Shown: positions 17,689 through 26,320, counted from the stretch's first letter. The stretch is 64,000 bases of DNA from AP-15 sp963703745 (GCA_963703745.1 CAVPFL010000002.1:682001-746000), one strand, 5' to 3'. Program-made: numbers and translations. The notes: generated by a model from the letters alone, not told the origin.

Positions 17689-18384
17689 TCAGCTGTTCTG
17701 CAGCCGGTAGCGCAGCCACACCGCGCCGCCTTCCAGCACCTGACAGCTTTCCAACGTCATCGAGCGGAGCGGGGCGCGCGCGTCGGTCTCGTCCTCGCGG
17801 GAATCGAAGGCGTAGGGCCCGCCCCGCGCGCCGTCCACCGCCGGGCAGACCGCGAGGCTGATCTCGTCGATCAGGCCGGCCCGCAGAAACGAGCCGTTCG
17901 ACTTGCCGCCGCCTTCGAGCAGCAGGCGCTCGATCCCCAGCTCGCGGTTCAGGATCTCCAGTGCCAGCGCCAGATCGAGCTCGCGTTCGCCGGCGAAGAT
18001 GTAGGAGACGCCGTCGCGGCGTAGCCCCGCCAAATGCGCGTCGGAGACCTGCTTCGTCAGGATCACGACGATCGGGTCGCCGCCGATATCCGCGCGACCC
18101 CAGGCGATCTTGCCGTGCGCGTCGAGCGCGATGCCGTAAGCGGCGGCGTCGCGCCGGACGAACCAGGGTTCGGGTGGGAAGACCTCGCTCGGGTGATCAG
18201 GATAGGCGTCTGCCTTGGCGTATTCGCTGCCGGTGACGCGGCCGATCAGCCAGGAGCCGTTGCCGAGCTGCTCGTGGATACGCTCGAACAGACCAGCCAG
18301 GCGGTTCTCCGCCGGCCGCCACCGGCTGCCCCAGGTCCGGCCGTCGATGCTCGTATTCATGTGGCAGATGACATAAGGCTTCAT
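17689..18384 (-). CDS. RibD C-terminal / dihydrofolate-reductase-like NAD(P)H reductase
   Basis: A 231-aa protein of the RibD-C fold. It opens 'KPYVICHMNTSIDGR', contains 'GSWLIGRVTGSEY', and has the family's 'IERLLLEGGGKSNGSFL' and 'GLIDEISLAVCPAVDG' segments. Such proteins reduce riboflavin intermediates or other carbonyls using NAD(P)H. No deaminase domain is fused and no riboflavin genes are nearby, so a different substrate is likely. ATG 18384 is chosen because the fold starts there. It follows the amidohydrolase gene by 27 bp. Confidence 0.85.
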   Translation of the reverse strand: MKPYVICHMNTSIDGRTWGSRWRPAENRLAGLFERIHEQLGNGSWLIGRVTGSEYAKADAYPDHPSEVFPPEPWFVRRDAAAYGIALDAHGKIAWGRADIGGDPIVVILTKQVSDAHLAGLRRDGVSYIFAGERELDLALALEILNRELGIERLLLEGGGKSNGSFLRAGLIDEISLAVCPAVDGARGGPYAFDSREDETDARAPLRSMTLESCQVLEGGAVWLRYRLQNS

Positions 18385-18411
18385 CGTCGCGCCCCTTAGC
18401 GATCGCTGCAC

Positions 18412-19224
18412 TCAGCCGGGGAGTCGCCAGCCCACCCAGTTGCACAGCGCTTCGCCCATGACAAGCTCGAGATCGCGGCCCTTGAGCCACGGCAATTCCT
18501 CGGTGAACACGGTCACGCATTGCCGCCAGGAACAGGGCATCCGGGTGATGTCGGTGCCCCAGAACATCCGCTCGGGGCCGAACGCGTCAAAGCAGCGGTG
18601 CAGGTGCTCATGAAAGCTGCGGAACGGATAGGCGTCCTCCGCGTAGCCGATCTGGCCGGTCGCCTTGACCGCTATGTTGGGGTACTTGGCGAGCGCCAGC
18701 AGCTCGGGCTGGAAGCGATAGGCGGATTCACCGTGGCTCCCCGGCGGCACGGCCATATGATCGACGATCAGTTTGAGCCCGGGGTGGCGCTCGGCGATCT
18801 GGCCGACGGTCGGCAGGAACAGGGCCGCAGCGAGCGCCACCGGCACGCCAGCTTGCTCGGCGGCGGGCCATAGCCAGTCGAGGGTCCCGTCGGTCATCCA
18901 CTCCCGCTTGTGCCGCTCGTTAAAATAAAAGCGCAGGCCGAGCATGCCCGGCCGTTCTTTCCAATGCGCGACGAGATCGCACCCCTTCGGGTCGTCGAGG
19001 TAGAACCACCCCAGAATCGCGAAGCGGTTGGGGTATTTGCGCACCGCCTCGACGGCCAATTCGTTTGAGTCGGGATCCCACAGCACCGGGTGGATCAGCG
19101 CCCGGTCCACACCGGCCTGATCCATGGCGGCGATCGCTTCCTCGGCGGAGTACGGCTCCTGACGATGTGGCGGGGACGGTGTGCCCTTTTCCCAGAGATG
19201 AATTTGTCCGTCGACGATCAGCAT
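18412..19224 (-). CDS. Amidohydrolase-2 family metal-dependent hydrolase
   Basis: A 270-aa TIM-barrel hydrolase. It begins 'MLIVDGQIHLWEKG', a variant of the DxHxHxW opening in which the first metal His is replaced by Gln (QIH). Later come 'LGLRFYFNE', 'LKLIVDHMAVPP' and 'MFWGTDITRMPC', the last with the conserved catalytic Asp. Relatives act as lactonases or decarboxylases such as 2-pyrone-4,6-dicarboxylate hydrolase types. It is the first gene of a six-gene minus-strand operon reaching to 14422. Confidence 0.85.
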   Translation of the reverse strand: MLIVDGQIHLWEKGTPSPPHRQEPYSAEEAIAAMDQAGVDRALIHPVLWDPDSNELAVEAVRKYPNRFAILGWFYLDDPKGCDLVAHWKERPGMLGLRFYFNERHKREWMTDGTLDWLWPAAEQAGVPVALAAALFLPTVGQIAERHPGLKLIVDHMAVPPGSHGESAYRFQPELLALAKYPNIAVKATGQIGYAEDAYPFRSFHEHLHRCFDAFGPERMFWGTDITRMPCSWRQCVTVFTEELPWLKGRDLELVMGEALCNWVGWRLPG

Positions 19225-19846
19225 CCAGCCTATCCTTCTGATTCGAAGAGCTGCGCCAGAATATGCTAATCGGCCTCGTTGCGTCCTCCCGGTCGGCGCG
19301 TGGCGCCTGGCCCCACCCGGCCGCTCTATTCTCGACCAAATCTCATGGAACCGGCCCATCGTGGGGGTGCCGTGGAGCTTCTCGACGGGGTCACATTTGA
19401 GCGCGACGAGAGCCGTAGGAGGCCGCCCGGCTTATCAGAAGGATCGTGTCCGATTCGTTCTAGTGAAACAGAACATGATCGACTTTTCGGTGGATGCACG
19501 ACGTTGACACTAAAGACAGGCCCGACCGGGACAGAGGGATTAGCAGCTGTTGCCCGATAAAGGAGCGTTGCCAACCGGCGACGGTCGCTTGCGCGACAGC
19601 CCCATTGCCTGTGGGACCCGACGTTCGACGCCTGGGAGAAGAGCGAGACCGCACCCCGATAGTAGGACGGTCCTCGCCGTCACACCCAGCCGAGTTCCTT
19701 CATCGCCAAACCGGAGTGCCAGATCTTCGTCACCAGCATACCGTACTACTCTAAAAGCCGAACAATCCCTTCTCTGGGTTATCAATATGCGCGGCCTGGC
19801 CACGGCGCGCCTTGTCGCCGCGGCGAGAAAAATGAGGAGCGCATCG
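19225..19846 (+). other. 622-bp intergenic region, no supported gene
   Basis: This is the divergent promoter region between the amidohydrolase operon and the MFS transporter. Open frames here lack ribosome-binding sites and recognisable domains, and the frame upstream of the MFS start is Arg/Ser-rich out-of-frame sequence. I see no RNA gene. Confidence 0.5.
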
Positions 19847-21142
19847 ATGCGAACGACACACCGGCGATATTGGGTGTTTTTCCTGCTGTTTCTGTTCAGC
19901 GCCATTGCCTATCTCGATCGCGTCAACATGTCGGTTGCGGGCAAGTCGATAGCGCACGAATTCGGGCTGTCGCCGATTGCGCTGGGTTACCTGTTCTCCT
20001 CATTCCTATGGGCCTATGTGCTGATGATGCTTCCCGGCGGGCGACTGATCGACCTCTGGGGACCGCATGTCGTCGCCTCGGTGGCGACCGCGGTATGGTC
20101 GACGGCGCAGATGGCGACCGGAATGGTCGGCAGCTTCATGGCGATGTTGATGGTGCGGCTCGGTCTGGGAGTCGGCGAGGCACCGTTTGCTCCGATATCC
20201 TATAGCACCGTCCGGTTATGGTCGCCTTACACCGAGCGCGGCACCGCGATTGCCGCGATCTCGTGCGGGTCCTCCCTCGGGCTTGCGCTTGGCGCGCCGG
20301 CCGTCGCCTGGCTGATCGAGACATTGTCGTGGCGCTGGTCCTTCATCATCACCGGCGCGGTTGGATTTATCTGGGTGGCGGTGTGGCTCCCGCTGGTGTC
20401 GACACCGGAAAAGACCCGGTGGCTGCCGCCAGCCGAGCGCGACCACATCCTCGCCGAGCGCGATGCCGGCGTGACGCCGCCGAGCCACAGCGGCGTCGGC
20501 TATCTCGGGCTGATCCGCTACCCTGCGATGTGGGGCTTGTTCATCTCGCAAGGCTGCCTCGTCTATACCGGCTACCTCTATATTTCCTGGCTGCCGAATT
20601 ATCTGCAAACCGCTCGACATCTGTCGATCCTGAACTCCGGTATCTACACTGCGATACCGTTCCTGATCTCCACAGTGGTCGGCGTTGTCGCCAATTGGGC
20701 CGGCGACAGAGCGCTCACCGCCCAAGCCGTGCGCAGCGGCAACCGTCGCTACCTGGTGGCGCTTAGCCTGCTCTTCACCGCAGTGGGGCTGGGGATCCCG
20801 TTTGTCCAGTCACTCGCCGCGGTCGTCACTCTGATCACCATTGCGGTATCGGCCGCCCATGTCGGGCCGGCCGCCAACGGCGCCCTGGTCAGCGACCTGC
20901 TGCGCTCACCCGGGGATGCAGGGCGGGCAACGGCCTTTCTCGTCCTCGGCGGCAATAGCTTCGGCCTGCTGGCGCCGATCGTGACCGGCTATGTCGTTGC
21001 CGCAACAGACGGTTTCGACGCTGCCTTCGCTGTCGCCGGTGCGCTGGCGCTGGTCGGGGCAGTGGCAACTTTGGCGCTGGTGCGCGGCACGCTCGGCGAG
21101 CACGCACGGCCGTCTCGTTCTCGTCCACGCCTCGCCAATTGA
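19847..21142 (+). CDS. MFS transporter (anion:cation symporter, GudP/phthalate-type)
   Basis: A 431-aa permease with 12 predicted helices. The first helix 'FFLLFLFSAIAYLDRVNMSV' carries the ACS-family motif with the conserved Asp-Arg, and loop 2-3 reads 'LPGGRLIDLWGP'. Later features are 'RLGLGVGEAPFAPISYS' and 'SWRWSFIITGAVGF'. This family imports organic acids such as hexuronates, glucarate or phthalates with protons. ATG 19847 has GAGGAG 7 nt upstream; the open frame continues upstream without coding character. It stands alone before the duplicated region. Confidence 0.9.
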   Translation: MRTTHRRYWVFFLLFLFSAIAYLDRVNMSVAGKSIAHEFGLSPIALGYLFSSFLWAYVLMMLPGGRLIDLWGPHVVASVATAVWSTAQMATGMVGSFMAMLMVRLGLGVGEAPFAPISYSTVRLWSPYTERGTAIAAISCGSSLGLALGAPAVAWLIETLSWRWSFIITGAVGFIWVAVWLPLVSTPEKTRWLPPAERDHILAERDAGVTPPSHSGVGYLGLIRYPAMWGLFISQGCLVYTGYLYISWLPNYLQTARHLSILNSGIYTAIPFLISTVVGVVANWAGDRALTAQAVRSGNRRYLVALSLLFTAVGLGIPFVQSLAAVVTLITIAVSAAHVGPAANGALVSDLLRSPGDAGRATAFLVLGGNSFGLLAPIVTGYVVAATDGFDAAFAVAGALALVGAVATLALVRGTLGEHARPSRSRPRLAN

Positions 21143-21252
21143 CGTTCGCGGCGATTCACATGGGGCGACGAACCGGATTTTGCAGAAAACCTGTTCTGCG
21201 GCTGCGGCGCGAGCGCGGGTGGCCGGGTGAAAACACATGATGTAGAGCGGCC

Positions 21253-21803
21253 CCGACGGTGCCGATTTGGCCGAGGCGCTCTTCGAGGCTGCTGATTGTC
21301 TATCCGAAGCCCTCGCCAGCCGGATCGTCGACGGTGAGGAGATCCCCCGCCCAAGCTCGACCGAGGCCGGCCATAATCAGTTCATCATTTCGCCCTCTCC
21401 GACCATCGCGCTGAAAGCGGCCCTCTACACCGCGCTGCGCCATCGCGATATGACGGTTGCCGACCTCGCGGCACGCCTCGACATGGATTGGCACCAAGCA
21501 GCACGGCTTATCGACCCGCGCCGCGCCTCGAAACTGACGAGCCTTGCGGCCGCGCTGGCTGCACTCGACTGTCAGATCCTGTTGTCGGTCTATGATCCCG
21601 ACGAGATCGACGCGCATCGTAACGCGCAACTACGCGAGTATCGCTCGCGCTCCTCAGGACCGGCATCGTCGCCAGCAGGAGAGGCTCTTCAGCGGCCTCC
21701 ATCAAAACGGGGATCGTTACAGGCCGGGAAAGTCCTCAGGCGACCTTCGCAGAACGCCGTTCCGGGCGTACGCACGCGCGTTGATACCCGGCGAAAACGG
21801 TAA
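21253..21803 (+). pseudogene. 5'-truncated hicB antitoxin copy
   Basis: Sequence from 21253 onward aligns almost base for base with the intact hicB at 24438-25073, starting at its codon ~29 ('DGADLAEALFEAADCLSEA'). The first ~28 codons, the SD and the whole hicA gene are missing. The helix-turn-helix part 'DMTVADLAARLDMDWHQAAR' is retained. A TTG at 21267 could in principle start a DNA-binding fragment, but no SD is present. This marks the left boundary of a segmental duplication. Confidence 0.8.
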
Positions 21804-21837
21804 AAACCCCCGACTGGCGCCCCAGCGGTACAGCCGC

Positions 21838-22686
21838 CTAGTAAGGGCGGTCACCGTTGACGGTGACGCGGTGCATGACCCGGCGCTGGCCATGGTAATC
21901 GTTGATCGCGTAGTGCTGGACGCAGCGGTTGTCCCAAAAGGCGACTGCATTGGCGCTCCAGCGGAAGCGGCAGGTGAATTCGGGCCGCGCCAGGTGGCGA
22001 TAGAGATAGTCGAGCAGGGGCGCGCTCTCTTCTTCGCTCATGCCGCTGAAGCGGATCGTGAAAGTGCTGTTGACGAACAACCCCTTGCGCCCGGTTTCGG
22101 GATGCGTGCGGATGACGGGGTGCTCGACTTCGGCTTGTGCGGAGTTGCTGCGCCGGATGTCCATCGCGCGCTGTGTCGGAAACCAAGCCGATCGCGGACC
22201 ATAAGGACGCCGCGCGCTGTGCACCGCGGTCAAGCCGTCGAGCATGCGCCTCATGCCGTCGGAGAGTGCGTCATAGGCCAGATACATACTGGCAAACAGC
22301 GTATCACCCCCGAAATCGGGGACCTCGCGGGCATAAAGGATCGAACCCAGCGCCGGCTTCTCGAGGTAGGTGACGTCCGAGTGCCAGGCACCCCCGAAAT
22401 TGCTGCCGTGATCCTCGGCCTCTTTTCGAACCTCGATGACCTCCGGGTAGTCAGCCATGCCGCCGACAAAGTCATGGACATTCAAGCTGCCAAAGCGGCG
22501 GCCGAAAGCCAGATGCTGCGCCGGTGTCAGATGCTGATCGCGGAAAAAGATCACCTGATGGTCGAGCAGCGCCCGGCGGATTTCGGCAATCACGGCGTCG
22601 TCGAGCGGCTTGCTCAGATCGACCCCCGCGAGCTCGGCGCCAAGAGCTCCGGCGATGCGGCGCACGTCAAATGCCCGATAGCTCAT
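21838..22686 (-). CDS. TauD-family 2-oxoglutarate dioxygenase, copy 1
   Basis: A 282-aa Fe(II)/2-oxoglutarate oxygenase. The iron site is 'GGAWHSDVTYLE' (His, Asp) and 'CVQHYAINDYHGQRRVMHRV' (distal His and the 2-oxoglutarate Arg). 'RAFDVRRIAGALGAELAGVD' is the typical N-terminus. The SD-like GGGAGCAG is just upstream of ATG 22686. I count 17 substitutions against copy 2 (25228-26076), about 94% identity, and all catalytic residues are kept in both. Taurine is the type substrate of the family, but no ssuABC/tauABC transporter is near, so the substrate is open. Confidence 0.92.
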   Translation of the reverse strand: MSYRAFDVRRIAGALGAELAGVDLSKPLDDAVIAEIRRALLDHQVIFFRDQHLTPAQHLAFGRRFGSLNVHDFVGGMADYPEVIEVRKEAEDHGSNFGGAWHSDVTYLEKPALGSILYAREVPDFGGDTLFASMYLAYDALSDGMRRMLDGLTAVHSARRPYGPRSAWFPTQRAMDIRRSNSAQAEVEHPVIRTHPETGRKGLFVNSTFTIRFSGMSEEESAPLLDYLYRHLARPEFTCRFRWSANAVAFWDNRCVQHYAINDYHGQRRVMHRVTVNGDRPY

Positions 22687-22833
22687 TCTGCTCCCTCTAC
22701 AGGCTGAAGGGTTCGTTCGGTCTCGCGGAGAATGCGCGCTATCTCGTCGATCTCGCTGCCACAGACTGGCGCGGCTTTAGGTCTAAGTCGTAAGGCGAGA
22801 GTTGATGAAAGTCGTAGTCGGGCATGGCTGGGC

Positions 22834-23217
22834 TTAGGACCTGTTCGGCGGCCAATCGTAAAATGTCAGGGTGACCTCGTCGCCGTCGAGATCGACTTCA
22901 AGGGCGCGGTTGACCGGTTCTCCGATAACGGCGAGCTCATCGAGCGCGGCCCTGAATAGACGCCGCTGCATCTCGCGGCTGACAACCGGGAAGAGAATAA
23001 CGAGGCCGGCATGGAGCGGCTGCGCCGCATAGAGCTGCCGGAAATCGCTCGCGTTGTTGGTGACGAGGACGAAGTCGCCGTCGCGCGCATAGCCCACGAC
23101 ATTCCAGTCCTTCCAGCCGGCGCGGCCGACATGCGCGACATGTTGGGCTTCATGGCCGCATTCCCCGGCAACGGTGACCAGGTCGACGCTGAGGCATTCG
23201 TCGATCAGAAACCTCAC
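22834..23217 (-). CDS. DUF5615 PIN-like toxin
   Basis: A 127-aa PIN-fold-like protein. It opens 'RFLIDECLSVDLVTVAGECG' with acidic residues at the place of the PIN catalytic Asp, and continues 'DGDFVLVTNNASDFRQLY', typical of DUF5615. It would act as a ribonuclease toxin. The GTG start at 23217 overlaps the antitoxin stop by 4 bp (GTGA), so it is translationally coupled. The pair lies between the two tauD-hicB duplicates. Confidence 0.8.
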   Translation of the reverse strand: MRFLIDECLSVDLVTVAGECGHEAQHVAHVGRAGWKDWNVVGYARDGDFVLVTNNASDFRQLYAAQPLHAGLVILFPVVSREMQRRLFRAALDELAVIGEPVNRALEVDLDGDEVTLTFYDWPPNRS

Positions 23218-23828
23218 GACACCGCGATAGCGTCGAGCTTACGGCGGCCGCGGCGCACCGGTTGCCGATCGCGCCACGGCAGCTTGCGTTTCGGGCCGCG
23301 CAGCGGATAGGCGGCGGCATAGACCGGCGCCAGCCGGATCATCTCGGCCGTGAGCCGGGGATAACTTTCGATCAATTCCGCCGGCTTGCTGCCTTGCGCG
23401 ACGAGCTCGGCGATCATATGGACGGGCACGCGCGTGCCGCGGAACACCGGATCGCCGCCGAGGATTTCGGGATCGCTGACGACCATGCGGCGGGCCCGGC
23501 GCAGATCGCGCATCGACGCCGCCAGATCGCGCCGCGGCTGGCGCAGATCGATCTTAATCAGGCCGCCCTCGAGCGACACAACGTTGCGCGGACCGTCGCT
23601 CAAAGCATCGAACACCTTGCGCCGGAGTTCCGGCGTCGCGATGCTCGCCGAAAGGCGGCGCTCGATCGACAATGAAACAAGGGCGCGGGCATCGAGCATG
23701 CGGCCGCCTTTCTCGCCCGAAACGGCCTCGACGGTATTCCTGTCGATCGCGTTGTTCACCGCTTTGAGTGAGAGCCCAGTGAGGACCGCGGCCTCGGTCG
23801 GCGTGAACAGGGTGTCGTGCGTTTGCAT
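23214..23828 (-). CDS. DUF433-type antitoxin with N-terminal helix-turn-helix
   Basis: A 204-aa protein. The N-terminal ~60 residues ('FTPTEAAVLTGLSLKAVNNA') look like a MerR/AlpA-type DNA-binding domain, and the C-terminal part holds the DUF433 motif 'PEILGGDPVFRGTRVPVHM', then 'ELIESYPRLTAEMI'. It should neutralise the downstream DUF5615 toxin and repress its own promoter; a palindromic AT-rich site lies 12 bp upstream. ATG 23828 is chosen because the domain starts there. The relatively long N-terminal domain is less usual for DUF433 antitoxins. Confidence 0.8.
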   Translation of the reverse strand: MQTHDTLFTPTEAAVLTGLSLKAVNNAIDRNTVEAVSGEKGGRMLDARALVSLSIERRLSASIATPELRRKVFDALSDGPRNVVSLEGGLIKIDLRQPRRDLAASMRDLRRARRMVVSDPEILGGDPVFRGTRVPVHMIAELVAQGSKPAELIESYPRLTAEMIRLAPVYAAAYPLRGPKRKLPWRDRQPVRRGRRKLDAIAVS

Positions 23829-23839
23829 GGCTGGCCATA

Positions 23840-23864
23840 ATTCTTCTCTATATATAGAAAGAAT
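23840..23864. promoter_or_regulatory. Probable autoregulatory operator of the DUF433/DUF5615 pair
   Basis: An AT-rich imperfect palindrome with arms ATTCTT and AAGAAT around the perfect core CTATATATAG, 12 bp upstream of the antitoxin ATG. A related half-site (AATTCTCTATAGA) recurs at 23887-23899. The surrounding ~110 bp is much more AT-rich than the neighbours, as expected for a promoter. Confidence 0.45.
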
Positions 23865-23957
23865 ATGATCCAACTCCAAAAGCAAGAATTCTCTATAGAT
23901 GTGTGCTAAATCAATACATTACATAAATAATCGTACGGGCAGGAGCGAGGCTCCAGC

Positions 23958-24134
23958 TCAGGCATGCGCTTGATAACGATGCTGATCGCGGAAAAGGATC
24001 ACCTGATGGTCGAGCAGCGCCCGGTGAATTCCGGCAATCACAGTGTCGTCGAGCAGCTCGCTGAGATCGACCCCCGCGAGCTCGGCGCCGAGAGCTCCGG
24101 CCATGCGGCGCAAGTCAAATGCCCGATAGCTCAT
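23958..24134 (-). pseudogene. 5' fragment of a third tauD copy
   Basis: The first ~50 codons from ATG 24134 match the two intact tauD genes ('RRMAGALGAELAGVDLSELL', then 'DHQVILFRDQH'). Homology stops abruptly at about 23978 and a stop follows at 23958. No metal-site residues remain. It marks another breakpoint of the local duplication. Confidence 0.8.
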
Positions 24135-24180
24135 CCTGCTCCCTCTTGAGATTGGCGGCCACGGGAACACGCTTGCGATC

Positions 24181-24194
24181 GGACAAAAATGTCC
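24181..24194. promoter_or_regulatory. Inverted repeat upstream of hicA (candidate HicB operator)
   Basis: A perfect inverted repeat, GGACA-AAAA-TGTCC, ends 15 bp before the hicA ATG. Antitoxins of the HicB family with a DNA-binding domain usually repress their own operon through such a site, so the role is inferred from position. Confidence 0.4.
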
Positions 24195-24209
24195 TATGTA
24201 ACCTGATTG

Positions 24210-24428
24210 ATGACCGGGAACGAGTTCCTGCGCAGGATCAATGGGCTCGGTCGGCAGCGAGGCATTGCCGTCCGCTTCGATCAGCGGCACGGCAAGGGCA
24301 GTCACGGAACGCTGCACTACGAGAGCCGCAAGACGACGCTGAAGGATTTGCGCAAGGAAATCAGCACCGGTTTGTTGCACGCGATGCTGGGCCAGCTCGG
24401 GCTCAGCCAGCGCGATCTGGACGAGTAG
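24210..24428 (+). CDS. hicA: HicA mRNA interferase toxin
   Basis: A 72-aa dsRBD-fold toxin. It has the family's 'GNEFLRRINGLGRQRG' opening, the catalytic His in 'HGKGSHGTLHYESRKTT', and the C-terminal 'KEISTGLLHAMLGQLGLS'. HicA cleaves mRNA in a translation-independent way. ATG 24210 is preferred to the TTG one codon earlier. It precedes hicB by 9 bp, the usual toxin-first order. Confidence 0.9.
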   Translation: MTGNEFLRRINGLGRQRGIAVRFDQRHGKGSHGTLHYESRKTTLKDLRKEISTGLLHAMLGQLGLSQRDLDE

Positions 24429-24437
24429 AGGCCCGCG

Positions 24438-25073
24438 ATGGAATACCGATATCCGGCGACATTGGAAGCGGACGAAGAAGGACGGGTCCTGGTGCGCTTT
24501 GCCGATTTGCCCGAGGCCTTGACCGACGGTGCCGATTTGGCCGAGGCGCTCTTCGAGGCTGCTGATTGTCTATCCGAAGCCCTCGCCAGCCGGATCGTCG
24601 ACGGTGAGGAGATCCCCCGCCCAAGCTCGACCGAGGCCGGCCATAATCAGTTCATCATTTCGCCCTCTCCGACCATCGCGCTGAAAGCGGCCCTCTACAC
24701 AGCAATGCGCCATCGCGATATGACGGTTGCCGACCTCGCGGCACGCCTGGACATGGATTGGCACCAGGCAGCGCGGCTTATCGACCCGCGCCGCGCCTCG
24801 AAACTGACGAGCCTTGCGGCGGCGCTGGCCGCACTCGACTGTCAGATCCTGCTGTCCGTCTATGATCCCGGCGAGATCGGCGCGCATCTGAATGCGCAAT
24901 TAAATGAGTATCGCTCGCACTCGTCAGGACCGGCATCGTCGTCAACGGGGGAGGCTCCGCAGCGCCCTCCGTCAAAACGGGCATCGTCGCCGGCCGGGAA
25001 AGTACTCAGGCGACCTTCGCAGAACGCCGACCCGGGCGCGCGTACGCGCGTTGATAGCCGGCGAAAACGGTAA
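24438..25073 (+). CDS. hicB: HicB antitoxin with C-terminal helix-turn-helix and basic tail
   Basis: A 211-aa antitoxin. The N-terminal HicB domain ('YRYPATLEADEEGRVLVRF', 'DGADLAEALFEAADCLSEA') should bind HicA. An XRE-like DNA-binding segment follows ('DMTVADLAARLDMDWHQAAR', 'KLTSLAAALAALDCQILL'). The last ~60 residues are a Ser/Pro/Arg-rich tail that is longer than usual. SD AGAGG precedes ATG 24438. A 5'-truncated near-copy lies at 21253-21803. Confidence 0.9.
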   Translation: MEYRYPATLEADEEGRVLVRFADLPEALTDGADLAEALFEAADCLSEALASRIVDGEEIPRPSSTEAGHNQFIISPSPTIALKAALYTAMRHRDMTVADLAARLDMDWHQAARLIDPRRASKLTSLAAALAALDCQILLSVYDPGEIGAHLNAQLNEYRSHSSGPASSSTGEAPQRPPSKRASSPAGKVLRRPSQNADPGARTRVDSRRKR

Positions 25074-25227
25074 AAACCTCAGACTGGGACATTCCGCCCC
25101 GTCAGTCGGGCTCGCACCGCATTACGTAGAAATCCGGGCAGGTCAGCACGGTCAGCACCGGCGATGTTAGGCATTCCGTGCGTGGGCCGAGGACCAACGC
25201 TTCAGACGCTCCAGCGGTATCGCCCGC

Positions 25228-26076
25228 CTAATAAGGGCGATCACCGTTGACGGTGACGCGGTGCATCACACGCCGCTGGCCATGGTAATCGTTGATCGCG
25301 TAGTGCTGGACGCAGCGGTTGTCCCAAAACGCGATGGCGTTGGCGCTCCAGCGGAAGCGGCAGGTGAATTCGGGCCGCACCAAATGGCGATAGAGATAGT
25401 CGAGCAGGGGTGCGCTCTCTTCTTCGGTCATGCCGCTGAAGCGGATCGTGAAGGTGCTGTTGACGAACAACCCCTTGCGCCCGGTCTCGGGATGCGTGCG
25501 GATTACGGGGTGCTCGACTTCGGCTTGTGCGGAATTGCTGCGCCGGATGTCCATCGCGCGTTGTGTCGGAAACCAATCCGATCGCGGACCATAAGGACGG
25601 CGCGCGCTGTGCACCGCGGTCATGCCGTCGAGCATGCGCTTCATGCCGAGGGAGAGCGTGTCGTAGGCCAGGTACATACTGGCGAACAGCGTATCACCCC
25701 CGAAATCGGGGACCTCGTGTGCATAGAGGATCGAGCCCAGTGCCGGCTCCTCGAGGTAGGTGACGTCCGAGTGCCAGGCACCCCCGAAATTACTGCCGTG
25801 ATCCCCGGCCTCTTTTCTGACCTCGATAATTTCCGGATAGTCGGCCATAGCGCCGACAAACTCGTGGACGTTCAAGCTGCCAAAGCGGCGGCCGAACGCC
25901 AGATGCTGCTCAGGTGAGAGATGCTGATCGCGGAAAAAGATCACCTGATGGTCGAGCAGCGCCCGGCGGATTTCGGCAATCACGGCGTCGTCGAGCGGTT
26001 CGCTCAGATCGACCCCCGCGAGCTCGGCCCCGAGAGCTCCGGCGATGCGGCGCACGTCAAATGCCCGATAGCTCAT
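25228..26076 (-). CDS. TauD-family 2-oxoglutarate dioxygenase, copy 2
   Basis: A 282-aa near-duplicate of the gene at 21838-22686, with the same iron ligands ('GGAWHSDVTYLE', 'CVQHYAINDYHG') and the same GGGAGCAGG ribosome-binding context. The open frame extends upstream of ATG 26076, but the homology to copy 1 begins in its untranslated leader and continues to about 26140. The hicB-tauD spacer here is 154 bp, against 34 bp in copy 1, so a deletion of about 120 bp distinguishes the copies. Substrate unknown. Confidence 0.92.
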   Translation of the reverse strand: MSYRAFDVRRIAGALGAELAGVDLSEPLDDAVIAEIRRALLDHQVIFFRDQHLSPEQHLAFGRRFGSLNVHEFVGAMADYPEIIEVRKEAGDHGSNFGGAWHSDVTYLEEPALGSILYAHEVPDFGGDTLFASMYLAYDTLSLGMKRMLDGMTAVHSARRPYGPRSDWFPTQRAMDIRRSNSAQAEVEHPVIRTHPETGRKGLFVNSTFTIRFSGMTEEESAPLLDYLYRHLVRPEFTCRFRWSANAIAFWDNRCVQHYAINDYHGQRRVMHRVTVNGDRPY

Positions 26077-26247
26077 CCTGCTCCCTTTACAGGTTGAAGG
26101 GCTCCGTTCAGCGTCGCAATAAATGCGCGCTATCCCGTCGCCGTAGACTGAGACGACTTCAAGAATTGTCTTACCATACTTCATCCCGGTGCGGATGCGC
26201 GCGAATGGACGGCCGGGATTGCTTTGGTGGGCGCCACCTCCGTGAGA

Positions 26248-26268
26248 CCTCCCCCTCGATGGGGGAGG
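26248..26268. repeat. REP-like hairpin 1 (upstream of DUF559 gene)
   Basis: A perfect 8-bp stem, CCTCCCCC / GGGGGAGG, around the loop TCGAT, followed by a G-rich tail (GGCCGGGGTGGGGGTGG). Two sister hairpins with the same design lie at 26684-26706 and 26756-26778. Confidence 0.8.
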
Positions 26269-26320
26269 GCCGGGGTGGGGGTGGCGCTTCCTGCCGCGAA
26301 AGTCGAGAAGTTTAAAGCAA

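Noticed and set aside
19550..19846. N-terminal extension of the MFS transporter
   Set aside because: The extra 99 residues are Arg/Ser/Pro-rich and precede a normal SD and start at 19847.
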